Assembly: GCF_041380365.1 (NCBI RefSeq)
Contig: NZ_CP159981.1
Location: forward strand, 310,001 to 374,000
Reading direction: 5' to 3'
Source of the DNA: Buchananella sp. 14KM1171
GTDB taxonomy: Bacteria > Actinomycetota > Actinomycetes > Actinomycetales > Actinomycetaceae
DNA length: 64,000 nucleotides
The translations under genes were made by a program, and so were the position numbers. The notes beneath the pieces are model-generated. The model was not told the DNA's origin. It made no database searches and worked only from the letters and a program-made list of their open reading frames with translations. Position 1 is the first letter of the stretch, and each line of letters begins with the position of its first letter. Below, one piece after another: positions 32,346 to 41,271 of this stretch.

Positions 32346-33212
32346 CTAGCCCCGGGCTGCGCGCGTGGCCCAGAACGCCACCGCCGCTGCGGCTGCCACG
32401 TTGAGGGAGTCGACTCCCCCGGCCATTGGGATGCGCACCACGCGGTCGCAGGCGGCGATGGTGCGCGGGGCCAGGCCGTCTCCCTCCGCGCCCAACACCA
32501 GGGCCACGTTGCCCTGTCCGCACTCCGGGGTGGTGACGAACTCGTCCAGGCTGACGGAGTCGTCGCTCAGGGCCAGCGCGGCCACGGTGTATCCGCGCTG
32601 GTGCAGCGCGGCCAGGTCCGGCCAGTGCGGGATGCGGGTCCAGGGCACCTGGAAGACGGTGCCCATGGAGACGCGCACGCTGCGCCGGTAGAGGGGGTCT
32701 GCACAGGTGGGGGTGACCAGCACGGCGTCCACCCCCAGTGCGGCGGCGGAGCGGAAGGCGGCGCCGACGTTGGTGTGGTCCACCAGCGCCTCTAGGATCG
32801 CCACGCGCAGCGGCCTGCCCGCCGCGCGGTCCGCGACGCCGTCCAACAGCTCGGCGACGTCGGGCAGCTCGGGGCGGTGCATGGCGGCCAGAGCACCGCG
32901 GTGCAGGTGGAAGCCGGTGATTCTTTGCAGCAGGTCCTCCTCTGCCAGGAAGACCGGCACCTCCCCGCCGTCGGGGTCTCCGCCGCCCACGGCCTGCAGG
33001 GTGGGGCGCATGGTTTCTAGCCAGCGCGGCGCCATCAGGATGGAGCGGGGGCGGTGGCCGGCGGCCACGGCGCGCTGGATGACGTTGGTGGACTCCGCCA
33101 TGTAGAGCCCGGCGGGTTCCTCAGTCTTGGTGCGCAGGGCGACGTCGGTGAGGCCGACGTAGTCGTGCAGGCGCGGGTCGTTGGCGTCGGTCAGGGTGAT
33201 GAGCATTGCCAT
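32346..33212 (-). CDS. TrmH/SpoU-family RNA 2'-O-methyltransferase
   Basis: 288 residues from the ATG at 33212 (another ATG at 33206 is equally placed relative to GGGAGA). SPOUT knot motifs are present: LVDHTNVGAAFRSAAALGVD (motif 1), LVLGAEGDGLAPRTI (motif 2) and IPMAGGVDSLNVAAAAAV (motif 3). An N-terminal substrate-binding domain begins LITLTDANDPRLHDYVGL. It methylates a tRNA or rRNA ribose using SAM; the target cannot be told. Divergent from the thioredoxin-like gene. Confidence 0.88.
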   Translation of the reverse strand: MAMLITLTDANDPRLHDYVGLTDVALRTKTEEPAGLYMAESTNVIQRAVAAGHRPRSILMAPRWLETMRPTLQAVGGGDPDGGEVPVFLAEEDLLQRITGFHLHRGALAAMHRPELPDVAELLDGVADRAAGRPLRVAILEALVDHTNVGAAFRSAAALGVDAVLVTPTCADPLYRRSVRVSMGTVFQVPWTRIPHWPDLAALHQRGYTVAALALSDDSVSLDEFVTTPECGQGNVALVLGAEGDGLAPRTIAACDRVVRIPMAGGVDSLNVAAAAAVAFWATRAARG

Positions 33213-33252
33213 AGTCTCCCACCTGGCCGCGCCCAGGCATGGACGCGGCCCG

Positions 33253-33258
33253 TAGACT
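33253..33258 (+). promoter_or_regulatory. Putative -10 box, leaderless promoter of the thioredoxin-like gene
   Basis: TAGACT, eight bases before the GTG at 33267. Confidence 0.4.
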
Positions 33259-33266
33259 CTCGCGGC

Positions 33267-33650
33267 GTGAGTAACGCGTTGCCGCCCACCCCGCCCGCCG
33301 TTGGGACGCAGCTTCAGCGCGCCTGGATAGGCGCGCAGGGAGACTGGCCCGCCGCCGGCACCGTGCTCGCTTTCACCTCGCCCGTGTGCGCGCCGTGCCG
33401 GGCGATCAAGCTGCGCCTGCAACTGGCCCTGAAGCACCTGGGCACTACCCCAGCGGGGGCGCCTGATCTGGTGGAGGTGGACGTGTCCCGTGCCCTCGCG
33501 GTAGGCGAGGTCTTCGGGGTTGCGCGCACCCCTACCGTGCTCCTGGTGGATTGGCGCGGCGTGGTGGTCGAGCGCCTGACCCTGACCGTGCCCCCGCAGG
33601 CGTGGTGGCTCCAGGCGCTCGCCGCGCTGGGGCGGCCGGCTGCGGGCTAG
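33267..33650 (+). CDS. Thioredoxin-like protein
   Basis: 127 residues from the GTG at 33267. Cytoplasmic: no signal peptide. The active site is FTSPVCAPCRAIKLRL (CAPC in place of CGPC), and the cis-Pro is in VARTPTVLLVDW. A short member of the thioredoxin superfamily; partner unknown. Its TAG stop is the reverse complement of the stop of the convergent HAD gene, with the four bases CTAG shared. Confidence 0.8.
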   Translation: MSNALPPTPPAVGTQLQRAWIGAQGDWPAAGTVLAFTSPVCAPCRAIKLRLQLALKHLGTTPAGAPDLVEVDVSRALAVGEVFGVARTPTVLLVDWRGVVVERLTLTVPPQAWWLQALAALGRPAAG

Positions 33651-34396
33651 GCGCGCGCGGCCACGAAGTCGCCCACCACCTTGACGGTGTCCTCCCAGCC
33701 CTCGACCGCGACGCAGTCCACCCCCAGGGCCTTGACCGGGTAGTCGTTGCCGCCCTCGTCCAGGCGGTCGCCCACGAACAGCATTTCGTCTAGCCCGATG
33801 CCGGTCTCGGCGGCCAGGCGCTCCATGCCGTAGGCCTTGTCCACGCCCTTCTTGGTGATGTCCACGCTGGTGGAGCCGCCGGAGCGCACCTCCAGGGTGG
33901 GCAGCAGCTTGGCCACGGCGGCGCGCAGCTTCTCCTTCTTCTCACCGGTGGGGTCCCACGCCTTCTTGGCCTCTAGCGGGGCCTCCTGGCCCAGCGCGGA
34001 GAAGGTGATCTGGGAGCCGCGGTTTTCCAGGATGTCTCCCCAGGTCTGTTCCTCCCACAGCCCCAGGGCGCGGGCCTGCTCCTCCAGGGCGCGGCAGGCG
34101 TTGGCGCTCTCTTCCTCGGTGAGGTCGTGGGCGTAGCGCAGCGCGAACTCGGTGCCGTCCCACGTGTAGTAGCGGGTGCCGCAGGTGGGCATGAGGTGGA
34201 GCCGACGCGCCTGGGCGTCGGAGAGCGTCAGGTTGGACAGCACCTGGGACTCGAACTGGCCCATCTGGCCGCCGGAGATGATGCACACCTCCGCCACGTC
34301 CAGCAGGTCCTGCAGGGCTTTGCCCATCGGGGCGGGCAGCGCCTGCTTGGAGGGGGCCAGGGTGTCATCCAGGTCGAAGGCAACGAGCTTGGTCAC
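33647..34396 (-). CDS. HAD-superfamily (type IIB) phosphatase
   Basis: 249 residues. FDLDDTLAPSK gives the two catalytic aspartates, VCIISGGQMGQF the motif II Ser region, a Lys around VDITKKGVDKAYG motif III, and VGDRLDEGGNDYPV motif IV. Similar to the Cof/sucrose-phosphatase/phosphomannomutase-like group, so a sugar phosphate is the probable substrate. GTG start preceded by AAAAGGAGAAAA. Confidence 0.85.
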   Translation of the reverse strand: MTKLVAFDLDDTLAPSKQALPAPMGKALQDLLDVAEVCIISGGQMGQFESQVLSNLTLSDAQARRLHLMPTCGTRYYTWDGTEFALRYAHDLTEEESANACRALEEQARALGLWEEQTWGDILENRGSQITFSALGQEAPLEAKKAWDPTGEKKEKLRAAVAKLLPTLEVRSGGSTSVDITKKGVDKAYGMERLAAETGIGLDEMLFVGDRLDEGGNDYPVKALGVDCVAVEGWEDTVKVVGDFVAARA

Positions 34397-34477
34397 TTTT
34401 TCTCCTTTTAGTCCGCGCCAACTCTAGCCAGCGCTCTCGCCAGTTCCAAAAGTCGCGGCCCCTTTTTTTGTTAAGGC

Positions 34478-34530
34478 GGCCGACGCTCCACCCACCTACT
34501 CGGTTAAGAGCGGCGGGTGGAGCGTCGGCC
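34478..34530 (-). terminator. Hairpin downstream of metS
   Basis: GGCCGACGCTCCACCC (34478-34493) pairs perfectly with 34515-34530 across 21 bases. It is 50 bases after the metS stop. A run of seven T lies on the plus strand at about 34463, which does not suit this direction. Confidence 0.55.
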
Positions 34531-34579
34531 ACGGTCAAAGGGCTGCTTCACGCAGCGGCACCCAGTTGGGGCGGCTGGT

Positions 34580-34732
34580 TTAGTAGCCGGGCAGCAGGTG
34601 GGCCTGCTCGCCGTCCTCTTCGTAGACGTCGATGGGCTGGGGCTTGTAGAGCAGCACCACGATGGAGGCTACGAGCCCTCCCCACACCACGGCGAAGGCG
34701 GCCAGCATCAACAGGATCGCGTTAACCGGCAT
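34580..34732 (-). CDS. metS: Methionine/alanine importer small subunit
   Basis: 50 residues, read on the minus strand from ATG 34732 to TAA 34580. One membrane helix (ILLMLAAFAVVWGGLVASIV) and an acidic tail (IDVYEEDGEQAHLLPGY). This is the MetS pattern: in Corynebacterium glutamicum MetS is the small essential partner of the NSS transporter MetP. Its ATG lies one base after the metP stop, so they are co-translated; the metP 3' end carries CTAAGGAGAACTGAC as the ribosome site. Confidence 0.9.
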   Translation of the reverse strand: MPVNAILLMLAAFAVVWGGLVASIVVLLYKPQPIDVYEEDGEQAHLLPGY

Positions 34733-34733
34733 G

Positions 34734-36329
34734 TCAGTTCTCCTTAGAGGTAGCGGCGGTCAGGGTGCCGTTCTTGCCGTTCGGGCGCGGCGGCACGGTA
34801 CCGGGCAGGTCAAGCGGCTTGTAGCTGTCGACGTCGTTGCGCCACGGCAGGTTAGCGAAGACTGCGGTGAGCACGAACGCGAAGGCGATGCAGCCAAAGC
34901 CGAGGGTGCCCAGCATCCACCACGGGTAGCCCTCGTAGGCCTCGGTGATCAGGCCCCACAGGGTGGAGGAGAGCATGTAGGCCAGCACGGCGGGGATCAA
35001 TCCGCCCACCAGGACCGGCCACCAGCGGCCGATGGAGACGGAGGAGACCACGTTGATGGACATGCGCAGCTCGGGCAGCTTGCGGGCGAAGAAGCTCATG
35101 TAGACCATCGCCACGATCGCGATGAACACGATGCCGATCTCGTTGATGTGCTTGTCCACGATGTCCAGGGAGTACAGGCCGGTGGTGGTGGCGAACAGGG
35201 TGACGGACAGGAGCGCGGCGGGCAGGCCGGCGGTGAAGGCGGCCTTGACGTTGTTCAGGCCGAACTTCTCCTGCAGCGCGGCGGCGACCACCTGGATTAG
35301 GGAGACCAGGGAGGTCAGGCCGGCCAGGAACAGGGAGGAGAAGAACAGCACGCCGAACAGGGCGCCTGCGGGCATCATGGCGATGATGGTCGGGAAGGTG
35401 ACGAAGGACAGGCCCACGCCGGCGATGCCCTCCAGGTCACCGACGCCCACGCCCTGCTGGTGGGCCATGAAGCCGAGGGCGGCGAACACGCCCACGCCGG
35501 CCAGGATCTCGAAGGAGGAGTTGGCGAAGGCAGCCACCAGGCCGGTGCCGCCCAGGTTGGAGCGGCGCTTGAGGTAGCTGGCGTAGGTGAGCATGATGCC
35601 AAAGCCGATGGACAGGGAGTAGAAGATCTGCGCGAAGGCGGCCATCCACACGTTGGGGTCTGCCAGGGCGGACCAGTTGGGGGTGAAGAAGGCGGTCAGG
35701 CCCTGCACCGCGCCGGGCAGGAACAGGGCGCGCACCACCAGGGCGCCGAACAGGATGACCAGGACCGGCAGGAAGACCTTGTTGGCCTTTTCCAGTCCGC
35801 TGACGACGCCGCGGCCGATGATGAACAGGGCGATGCCCCACACGGCCACTAGCGGAACCAGGACCTGCCAGACGGGGCTGGCGGAGATGCCGGGGGCTTC
35901 TGCGATGTGCAGGTACTTGCCGAAGAAGAATCCGGCGGCGTCCTTGCCCCAGGCCAGCTTGAAGGAGAACCAGGCGTATGAGCCGGCCCAGGCGATCACC
36001 ACGGCGTAGTAGCTCATGATGACGAAGCTGACGAGTACCTGGAACCAGCCGATCCACTCCGAGGAGCGCTTGACGCGGCGGTAGACGGTGGGGGCGGAGC
36101 CGCGGTAGCGGTGGCCCATGGCGTAGTCGAACAGCAGCACCGGGATGCCCACGAGCACTAGGGAGAACAGGTAGGGCAGCAGGAATGCGCCACCGCCGTT
36201 GGTGTATGCGACGCCGGGGAAGCGCCAGATGTTGCCGAGGCCGACTGCGGAGCCGATGGCGGCCAGGAGGAAGCCGTATTGGCCGCTCCACTGCTCGCGC
36301 TTGCTGCCTTGCGCAGGCTGCTTGCTCAT
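34734..36329 (-). CDS. metP: Na+-dependent methionine/alanine transporter, NSS family
   Basis: 531 residues and about 12 membrane helices. The LeuT-type first helix AAIGSAVGLGNIWRFPG contains the Na+ and substrate site. GGGAFLLPYLFSL and LTYASYLKRRSN follow as in the family. With MetS immediately downstream it forms a secondary importer for methionine and alanine. ATG preceded by AAGGGGAGAC. Confidence 0.92.
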   Translation of the reverse strand: MSKQPAQGSKREQWSGQYGFLLAAIGSAVGLGNIWRFPGVAYTNGGGAFLLPYLFSLVLVGIPVLLFDYAMGHRYRGSAPTVYRRVKRSSEWIGWFQVLVSFVIMSYYAVVIAWAGSYAWFSFKLAWGKDAAGFFFGKYLHIAEAPGISASPVWQVLVPLVAVWGIALFIIGRGVVSGLEKANKVFLPVLVILFGALVVRALFLPGAVQGLTAFFTPNWSALADPNVWMAAFAQIFYSLSIGFGIMLTYASYLKRRSNLGGTGLVAAFANSSFEILAGVGVFAALGFMAHQQGVGVGDLEGIAGVGLSFVTFPTIIAMMPAGALFGVLFFSSLFLAGLTSLVSLIQVVAAALQEKFGLNNVKAAFTAGLPAALLSVTLFATTTGLYSLDIVDKHINEIGIVFIAIVAMVYMSFFARKLPELRMSINVVSSVSIGRWWPVLVGGLIPAVLAYMLSSTLWGLITEAYEGYPWWMLGTLGFGCIAFAFVLTAVFANLPWRNDVDSYKPLDLPGTVPPRPNGKNGTLTAATSKEN

Positions 36330-36547
36330 GTCTCCCCTTTCGAGGTCCGTTTTAGCTTTTGGATGGCGTCAAGTTTTCTCCCAGGCAATTTCCATGAACA
36401 ATTCACGCTCACATGTTGGACACTCTGGGCGATCCGTGGCGACGCCGCCCCTACCCGCTTCCTCGCCCCACTCCCCCGCCCGGGGCGAGTTCCCGGCGGA
36501 AATGTGGTGTCATTAGGGCAAGTGACGTAACGAATAGAGGAGTATTC

Positions 36548-37273
36548 ATGGCCACACCTCACATCAACGCAGAAAAGGGCGACTTCGCCCCCGCCGTCCT
36601 CATGCCGGGCGACCCGCGCCGCGCTCAGGCGATCGCGGAGCTGCTTATGCCGGACGCCCGCCTGGTCAACGACGTGCGCGGCATGCTGGGCTTCACCGGC
36701 ACCGTCAACGGCAAGCCGCTGTCCGTGATGGGCTCCGGCATGGGGCAGGCCAGCGCCACCATCTACGCCACCGAGCTATTTGAGCAGTTCGGCGTGGAGC
36801 GCATCATCCGCGTGGGCACTGCGGGCGGTATCGCCCCGCAGGTGAAGGTGGGCGACGTGATCGTGGCCGTGGGCGCGCACACCGACTCCGCGATGAACTC
36901 CCTGCGCATCCCGGGCGTGCACTACTCCGCCGTTGCCTCCTTCAACCTGGCGCGCGCCGCGGTGGAGGCATTCGAGGCCAATGCGGAGCTGAGCGCTGCG
37001 GCGAAGGTGCACGTGGGCACCATCATCTCGCGCGACCACTTCTACTTCACCCCGGAGGGCCAAACCGAGCGCCTGGCCGCCTACGGCACGTTGGGTGTGG
37101 AGATGGAGGCCGCCTCCCTGTACGCCACGGCCGCGCAGTTTGGCCGCGAGGCGTTGGCGGTGCTGACCGTGAGCGACCACCTGCTGGACCACTCCGGTGA
37201 CATGACGGCGCAGGAGCGCCAGACCCGCTTCCAGGACGCCCTCGCCTTGGCGGTGGCGGCCGCCCACTGCTGA
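36548..37273 (+). CDS. deoD: Purine nucleoside phosphorylase, DeoD type
   Basis: 241 residues from the ATG at 36548, with AGAGGAG upstream; the frame opens earlier without a ribosome site. Phosphorolysis of purine nucleosides for salvage, in the cytoplasm. GDPRRAQAIAE and RVGTAGGIAPQVKVGDV bind phosphate, GVEMEAASLY binds ribose and base, and SDHLLD carries the catalytic Asp. Length matches hexameric PNPs. Confidence 0.95.
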   Translation: MATPHINAEKGDFAPAVLMPGDPRRAQAIAELLMPDARLVNDVRGMLGFTGTVNGKPLSVMGSGMGQASATIYATELFEQFGVERIIRVGTAGGIAPQVKVGDVIVAVGAHTDSAMNSLRIPGVHYSAVASFNLARAAVEAFEANAELSAAAKVHVGTIISRDHFYFTPEGQTERLAAYGTLGVEMEAASLYATAAQFGREALAVLTVSDHLLDHSGDMTAQERQTRFQDALALAVAAAHC

Positions 37274-37430
37274 TCCGCCGCTGCTGGGGCTGGCCGCGTT
37301 TGACGCGCTGGCGGGTGGCCGACGTCGCCCACCGACCGAAGCGAGAACGCGGCGGGTAGGTAGGCGGCCGGCCAGAGTCGGGGCGCGGCTGCGGCGGCGC
37401 GGCGGCAGCAAAGCGGCGACAACAAGGTGT

Positions 37431-37460
37431 CGGGGCTCGAGGGATTAACCCCGAGCCCCG
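37431..37460 (+). terminator. Hairpin terminator between deoD and the PQ-loop gene
   Basis: CGGGGCTCG(A)GGG pairs with CCCCGAGCCCCG (37449-37460), followed by CCGCTTTCTTTG. It lies between convergent genes and may serve both. Confidence 0.75.
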
Positions 37461-37473
37461 CCGCTTTCTTTGC

Positions 37474-38085
37474 CTACCGGGCCTCGCGCAGGCTGGCGGG
37501 CTGCCACCCGGCGCGGCGGGCCAGGCAGGTGGCCAGGGTGGCGCCGGCCACGACCATCATGATCGAGGTGGCGGTGATGACGCCGCGCTCGTGGGCCAGC
37601 ACGCCCCAGGAGAACCAGAAGGCCTGCAGCACCAGGTTGATCACCAGGTAGCCCAGGGAGACGCCGGTAAGGTCGCGGCGCACCACCAAGTCACGGATCT
37701 GACCAATCAGGCCCACCGACTGCGGTACCACCACGGCGATGCCGAAGGCCACCGGGCCGAACGCGAAACGCACCGCCACGATCGCGGCGAAGGTGGCCAG
37801 GATGGGCCACAGCACGTCCCAGGGTCGCTGGGAGCGGTCGGCGGCGATCAGCCAGACGATGTAAGCGGAGGTCACCAGCAGCAGGATGTTCGGGGCGATC
37901 ATGTTCGCCGCGCCCACCGTGAAGGAGTGCACCACCCAGCCGCCGAAGCAGGCGGCGGTCAGCTGCCAGTTCAGGGCAGAGATCCCGGCGGTGGTGCCGG
38001 CCTTTCGGATGCGGGAGATCTGCGGGAAGGTGGGCAGGGAGCCCACGACGGCGCACACCCAACCCCATATGTAAAGAAAGCTCAC
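37474..38085 (-). CDS. PQ-loop (SemiSWEET-like) membrane protein
   Basis: 203 residues from the GTG at 38085, preceded by AGGCAGGA. About seven membrane helices with two PQ-loop motifs: GSLPTFPQISRIRKAGTTAGIS and VPQSVGLIGQIRDLVVRRDLTGVSLG. The duplicated PQ-loop layout is that of SWEET-type facilitators; the substrate (sugar, amino acid) is unknown. The frame extends to 38286 but without family sequence. Confidence 0.82.
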   Translation of the reverse strand: MSFLYIWGWVCAVVGSLPTFPQISRIRKAGTTAGISALNWQLTAACFGGWVVHSFTVGAANMIAPNILLLVTSAYIVWLIAADRSQRPWDVLWPILATFAAIVAVRFAFGPVAFGIAVVVPQSVGLIGQIRDLVVRRDLTGVSLGYLVINLVLQAFWFSWGVLAHERGVITATSIMMVVAGATLATCLARRAGWQPASLREAR

Positions 38086-38154
38086 CGAATCCTGCCTTTC
38101 GCGTCCGGGCAAGCATACGGGCAAGCCGGGCAGGGGGCGTGCGCGGGAAAGGGG

Positions 38155-38195
38155 CCGCCGGGCGGCAGCGTCGTACCGACGCCACCGCCCGGCGG
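38155..38195 (-). terminator. Hairpin terminator of ndh
   Basis: CCGCCGGGCGG (38155-38165) pairs with 38185-38195, with an inner GCGTCG/CGACGC stem. It is 26 bases past the ndh stop on the minus strand. GGCGGCAGCGTCGTACC is shared with 268-285. Confidence 0.7.
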
Positions 38196-38221
38196 GGTTA
38201 GCCAAGTAGCAAGGCCGGGCG

Positions 38222-39529
38222 CTACTTGGCCGGATCAGCCGGCTTACCCGTGCGGCGCGAGCGCTTGGTGGGGGCCACCATGTCACCCACGATCGTGGCG
38301 GCGGAGGCCGGCCACTCGAAGAAGCGAAAGGCCATGTTCACCATCGTCTGCAGGCGGTTGCGGCCGCCCAGCAGCGTCACCAGGTGCAGGCCCACCCAGG
38401 CGGCCCAGGCCGGGTAGCCCCGGAAGGTAGGGCCGCCGGAGAGCTCCACCACGGCGGCGCCGCGCCCGATCGTTGCCATGATGCCCTTGTCCTTGTACTC
38501 GAAGCGCTGCGGGCTCTGGCCGCGCAGCTCCGCCACGATCTGGTCCACCGCGTGGCAGCCCATCTGCTGGGCCGGGGAGGCCAGCTGCGGCAGCGGCGCG
38601 TCCTCGCAGATGCAGCAGTCGCCGGCGGCGTAGATGTGGTCCTGGCCGATCACCTTCAGGGTGGGGTCAACCTGGATGCGGCCGCCGCGTCCCAGCGGCA
38701 TGCCCCACTCGCGCACCGCCCGGTGGGCGCCCACGCCGGAGGCCCACACCACCACGTCGGCATCCAGGGAAGAGCCGTCCCCGAACTCGATGTGGTGCGG
38801 GGAGACGGCCGCCACGGAAGTACGCAGGCGCACGTCCACGCCCCGCTTGCGCAGCTGGCGCAGCGTGTAGAGGCGCTGGCGGTACTGGAAGGGGGCCAGC
38901 AGGCGGTCGCTCATCTCGATCAGCACCACCCGGAAGTTGTCCGTGGCCAGCTCCGGGTAGATCGTGGGCAGGGCCTCGCTCTTGAGCTCGGCCAGGGAGC
39001 CGGCCAGCTCGACGCCGGTGGCGCCACCGCCCACGACGGCCACCGTGAAGCGACGCTCGGGGTCTCCGGCCTGGGTCAACTGCTCCAGGCCGGAGAAGAT
39101 CGCATCCCGCGTGGCCAGCGCGCGGGCGCGCGTGTAAATGGAGTGGGTGTGCTCCGGGGCGCCCGTGACCCCGAAGTAGTTGGGGCCCACGCCTGCGGTG
39201 AGGATGAGCTTGTCGTAGGAGATCTCATCGCCCTGGTCCAGGAAGACGGTCTTGGCCTCCGGGTCGATCCAGGAGACCTGGCCCTGCCGGAAGGCGGCGC
39301 CGTGGTTGGAGGCCAGGCGGCGCAGCGAGTAGGTGATGTCGCCCGGGTTCAGGCCGCCGGTGGCGACCTGGTAGAGCAGCGGCTGGAAGGTGGTGTAGGG
39401 ATGGCGGTCGATCAGCGTCACGTGCAGGCCGGCCCTGGTGGCCTTGGCCAGCGCGGACAGGCCGGCGAAACCGCCACCGACGATCACAACGTGCGGCGCG
39501 TCCTGGCGCGCCCGGGAAGAAGTGGTCAT
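38222..39529 (-). CDS. ndh: Type II NADH:quinone oxidoreductase
   Basis: 435 residues from the ATG at 39529. Single-subunit, non-proton-pumping entry of NADH electrons into menaquinone. FAD site VVIVGGGFAGLSALAKA, NADH site VAVVGGGATGVELAGSL, FQPLLYQVATGGLNP, and IYAAGDCC close to the second flavin contact. A C-terminal amphipathic region (FRGYPAWAAWVGLHLVTLLGG) provides membrane docking. Followed by a hairpin terminator. Confidence 0.93.
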   Translation of the reverse strand: MTTSSRARQDAPHVVIVGGGFAGLSALAKATRAGLHVTLIDRHPYTTFQPLLYQVATGGLNPGDITYSLRRLASNHGAAFRQGQVSWIDPEAKTVFLDQGDEISYDKLILTAGVGPNYFGVTGAPEHTHSIYTRARALATRDAIFSGLEQLTQAGDPERRFTVAVVGGGATGVELAGSLAELKSEALPTIYPELATDNFRVVLIEMSDRLLAPFQYRQRLYTLRQLRKRGVDVRLRTSVAAVSPHHIEFGDGSSLDADVVVWASGVGAHRAVREWGMPLGRGGRIQVDPTLKVIGQDHIYAAGDCCICEDAPLPQLASPAQQMGCHAVDQIVAELRGQSPQRFEYKDKGIMATIGRGAAVVELSGGPTFRGYPAWAAWVGLHLVTLLGGRNRLQTMVNMAFRFFEWPASAATIVGDMVAPTKRSRRTGKPADPAK

Positions 39530-39700
39530 GGGACCAAGGTACGTAACGGACGCTGCGGGCCGATAGGTGAAGGGCGGGATTGGGTTCGCTGTGCGGCTCG
39601 CTGAGGGCCCGGTTTGGCGGAATTGCAGCGCTCCGCCGGGACGGCGTGGGCAACACCACAAATCGGTAAGGGTGACCTAAGTTCAGCGAACTCGGCGGGG

Positions 39701-39928
39701 TCAGGCCTGCGGGTCCTCGGCGCGGTGGCGCGGGGTGGACTGGAAGGCCTTGGCCAGGAAGTAAGTGCCCACGGAGATCGCCGCGCCGGTGAATGCCCAG
39801 CCGACGTATTGCAGCCACGGGGTGGCGGTGAGCCACGCGGCTAGCGGGTCGTGGTGACGCAGCACTTGGTAGGCCACCGCGATCACGACAAGAAGGACGC
39901 CGAGGGCGAAGGAAAACATGCGCTTCAT
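39701..39928 (-). CDS. Small hypothetical membrane protein
   Basis: 75 residues with two membrane helices (MFSFALGVLLVVIAVAYQV and WLQYVGWAFTGAAISVGTYFLA) and a charged C-terminal tail. No family recognised. Lies between ndh and another membrane protein gene, same strand. Confidence 0.65.
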   Translation of the reverse strand: MKRMFSFALGVLLVVIAVAYQVLRHHDPLAAWLTATPWLQYVGWAFTGAAISVGTYFLAKAFQSTPRHRAEDPQA

Positions 39929-39992
39929 ACCTCAAGCCTAAAGTGGCATCGGTCACGCTGCAAACCGGCTCGGCATGGCGCTTCCGACGCGG

Positions 39993-40427
39993 CTAGGCCC
40001 CGGCGGAAAGCGCGGCGTCCTGCCGTTTCTTCGCCAGGCCGACGCGCAGCAGGGTCCCAGCGGTGACGGCGCACCCCATCGCGGCGACGAACAGAACGTC
40101 GGCCAAAATCCCCAGCGCGGTGAATCCCCTTCCCGCAGGCAGGGCGGCGCCGGCCACGATCAGCAAGGCGCCGACCACCACGAGAGCGCCGGCCACCTTC
40201 AGGGGCGCCTGATAGGGACGGGCGGAGGCCAAGATCTCCGCCTTCGCGCGATCCAGCGCGTTCACGTACCACTTGATGCCGAACGCCGCCACCATGCCGG
40301 CAGCCACGATGGTCAGGCTGTAGAGGGTCGAGCTGGCGGCAACGGCCCCCACCTTGCGCACGTTCAAGAGCACGGTGCCCAGGACGATGAGGGCGAAAGC
40401 CAGCAGGCCGGTGGTAGCGCGGGTCAT
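39993..40427 (-). CDS. Hypothetical four-helix membrane protein
   Basis: 144 residues from the ATG at 40427, chosen because the upstream extension to 40520 is Arg/Pro-rich and lacks a ribosome site. Four membrane helices: TGLLAFALIVLGTVLL, LYSLTIVAAGMVAAFG, VAGALVVVGALLIVAG and LGILADVLFVAAMGCAV. No conserved motif recognised. Confidence 0.65.
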   Translation of the reverse strand: MTRATTGLLAFALIVLGTVLLNVRKVGAVAASSTLYSLTIVAAGMVAAFGIKWYVNALDRAKAEILASARPYQAPLKVAGALVVVGALLIVAGAALPAGRGFTALGILADVLFVAAMGCAVTAGTLLRVGLAKKRQDAALSAGA

Positions 40428-40584
40428 GGCCGGAACATATGGACGGGCGCGGCAGGGTGTCAAGGCGGGCTGGTGCACGACGTGGAGCCGCGGGCGCGGC
40501 GGCAAGGGCCGCTTCGCCAATTGCCGGGCGGGGAGAGCAGGGAGCGAGAATGATTGCCTCTAGGCGTGAGAGAAGAGGTGGCTG

Positions 40585-41169
40585 ATGACCAAGAGCAGGC
40601 TGGAGGCGTTCAGCGACGGAGTGCTGGCGATCGTCATCACGATCATGGTTTTGAAGCTCAATCCGCCGACCGCGCTGGATTGGGATTCGATCGTTGCCGT
40701 TGCGCCCACGTTCGCTGCCTACGTGCTGAGTTTTTCCTACGTTGGGGTCTACTGGGTCAATCACCACAACCTCTTTAGCAAGGTGGAGACCGTCAGTGGG
40801 AAGCTGGTGCTGAAGAACCTGCATTGGCTGTTCTGGATGACCCTCATCCCGTTCGCAATGGAATGGGTGGGCATGTACCCATTCGACCGGCAGCCGGCCA
40901 CCCTCTACAGCGTGGTGCTGCTGATGTGCTCGGCCAACTTCCAGGTGCTGCAGCGCCACATCGCAGCGCGCCACCGCAAGAGCGCCTCCCCCACCGGGCG
41001 CGGCAACAACCTGCGCGGCTGGGTGGCAGTTGGGGCGTCGGCCGTTGCGATCGCGCTGGCATTGTTCGTGCCGGTGGCGTCCTACCTGGTCTTCTTCCTC
41101 ATCTCCCTGCTCTGGCTGATCCCCGGGGCGCGCGTCGAGCGGTTCTACGACAGGGTGCTGGGCGCCTGA
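40585..41169 (+). CDS. TMEM175-family (DUF1211) potassium-channel-like protein
   Basis: 194 residues. The family signature RLEAFSDGVLAIVITIMVLKL (RxxxFSDG) starts helix 1; six helices in all, ending with a short basic tail. Bacterial TMEM175 proteins are tetrameric K+ leak channels. ATG preceded by GAGAAGAGGTGGCTG. Convergent with the immunity genes. Confidence 0.88.
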   Translation: MTKSRLEAFSDGVLAIVITIMVLKLNPPTALDWDSIVAVAPTFAAYVLSFSYVGVYWVNHHNLFSKVETVSGKLVLKNLHWLFWMTLIPFAMEWVGMYPFDRQPATLYSVVLLMCSANFQVLQRHIAARHRKSASPTGRGNNLRGWVAVGASAVAIALALFVPVASYLVFFLISLLWLIPGARVERFYDRVLGA

Positions 41170-41271
41170 GCCTGGCGGCGCTGGGCACCTGAGCCGGGCG
41201 GCGCTGGGCTGCGCAGCGGCTGCACGCGTTCGGCGCTGGCGCTTTGCCCCCGAGCGTACAAGCGTGCGGTC

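Noticed and set aside
37427-37651. 74-codon plus-strand frame after deoD
   Set aside because: Overlaps the deoD terminator and the PQ-loop gene; no homology or ribosome site.
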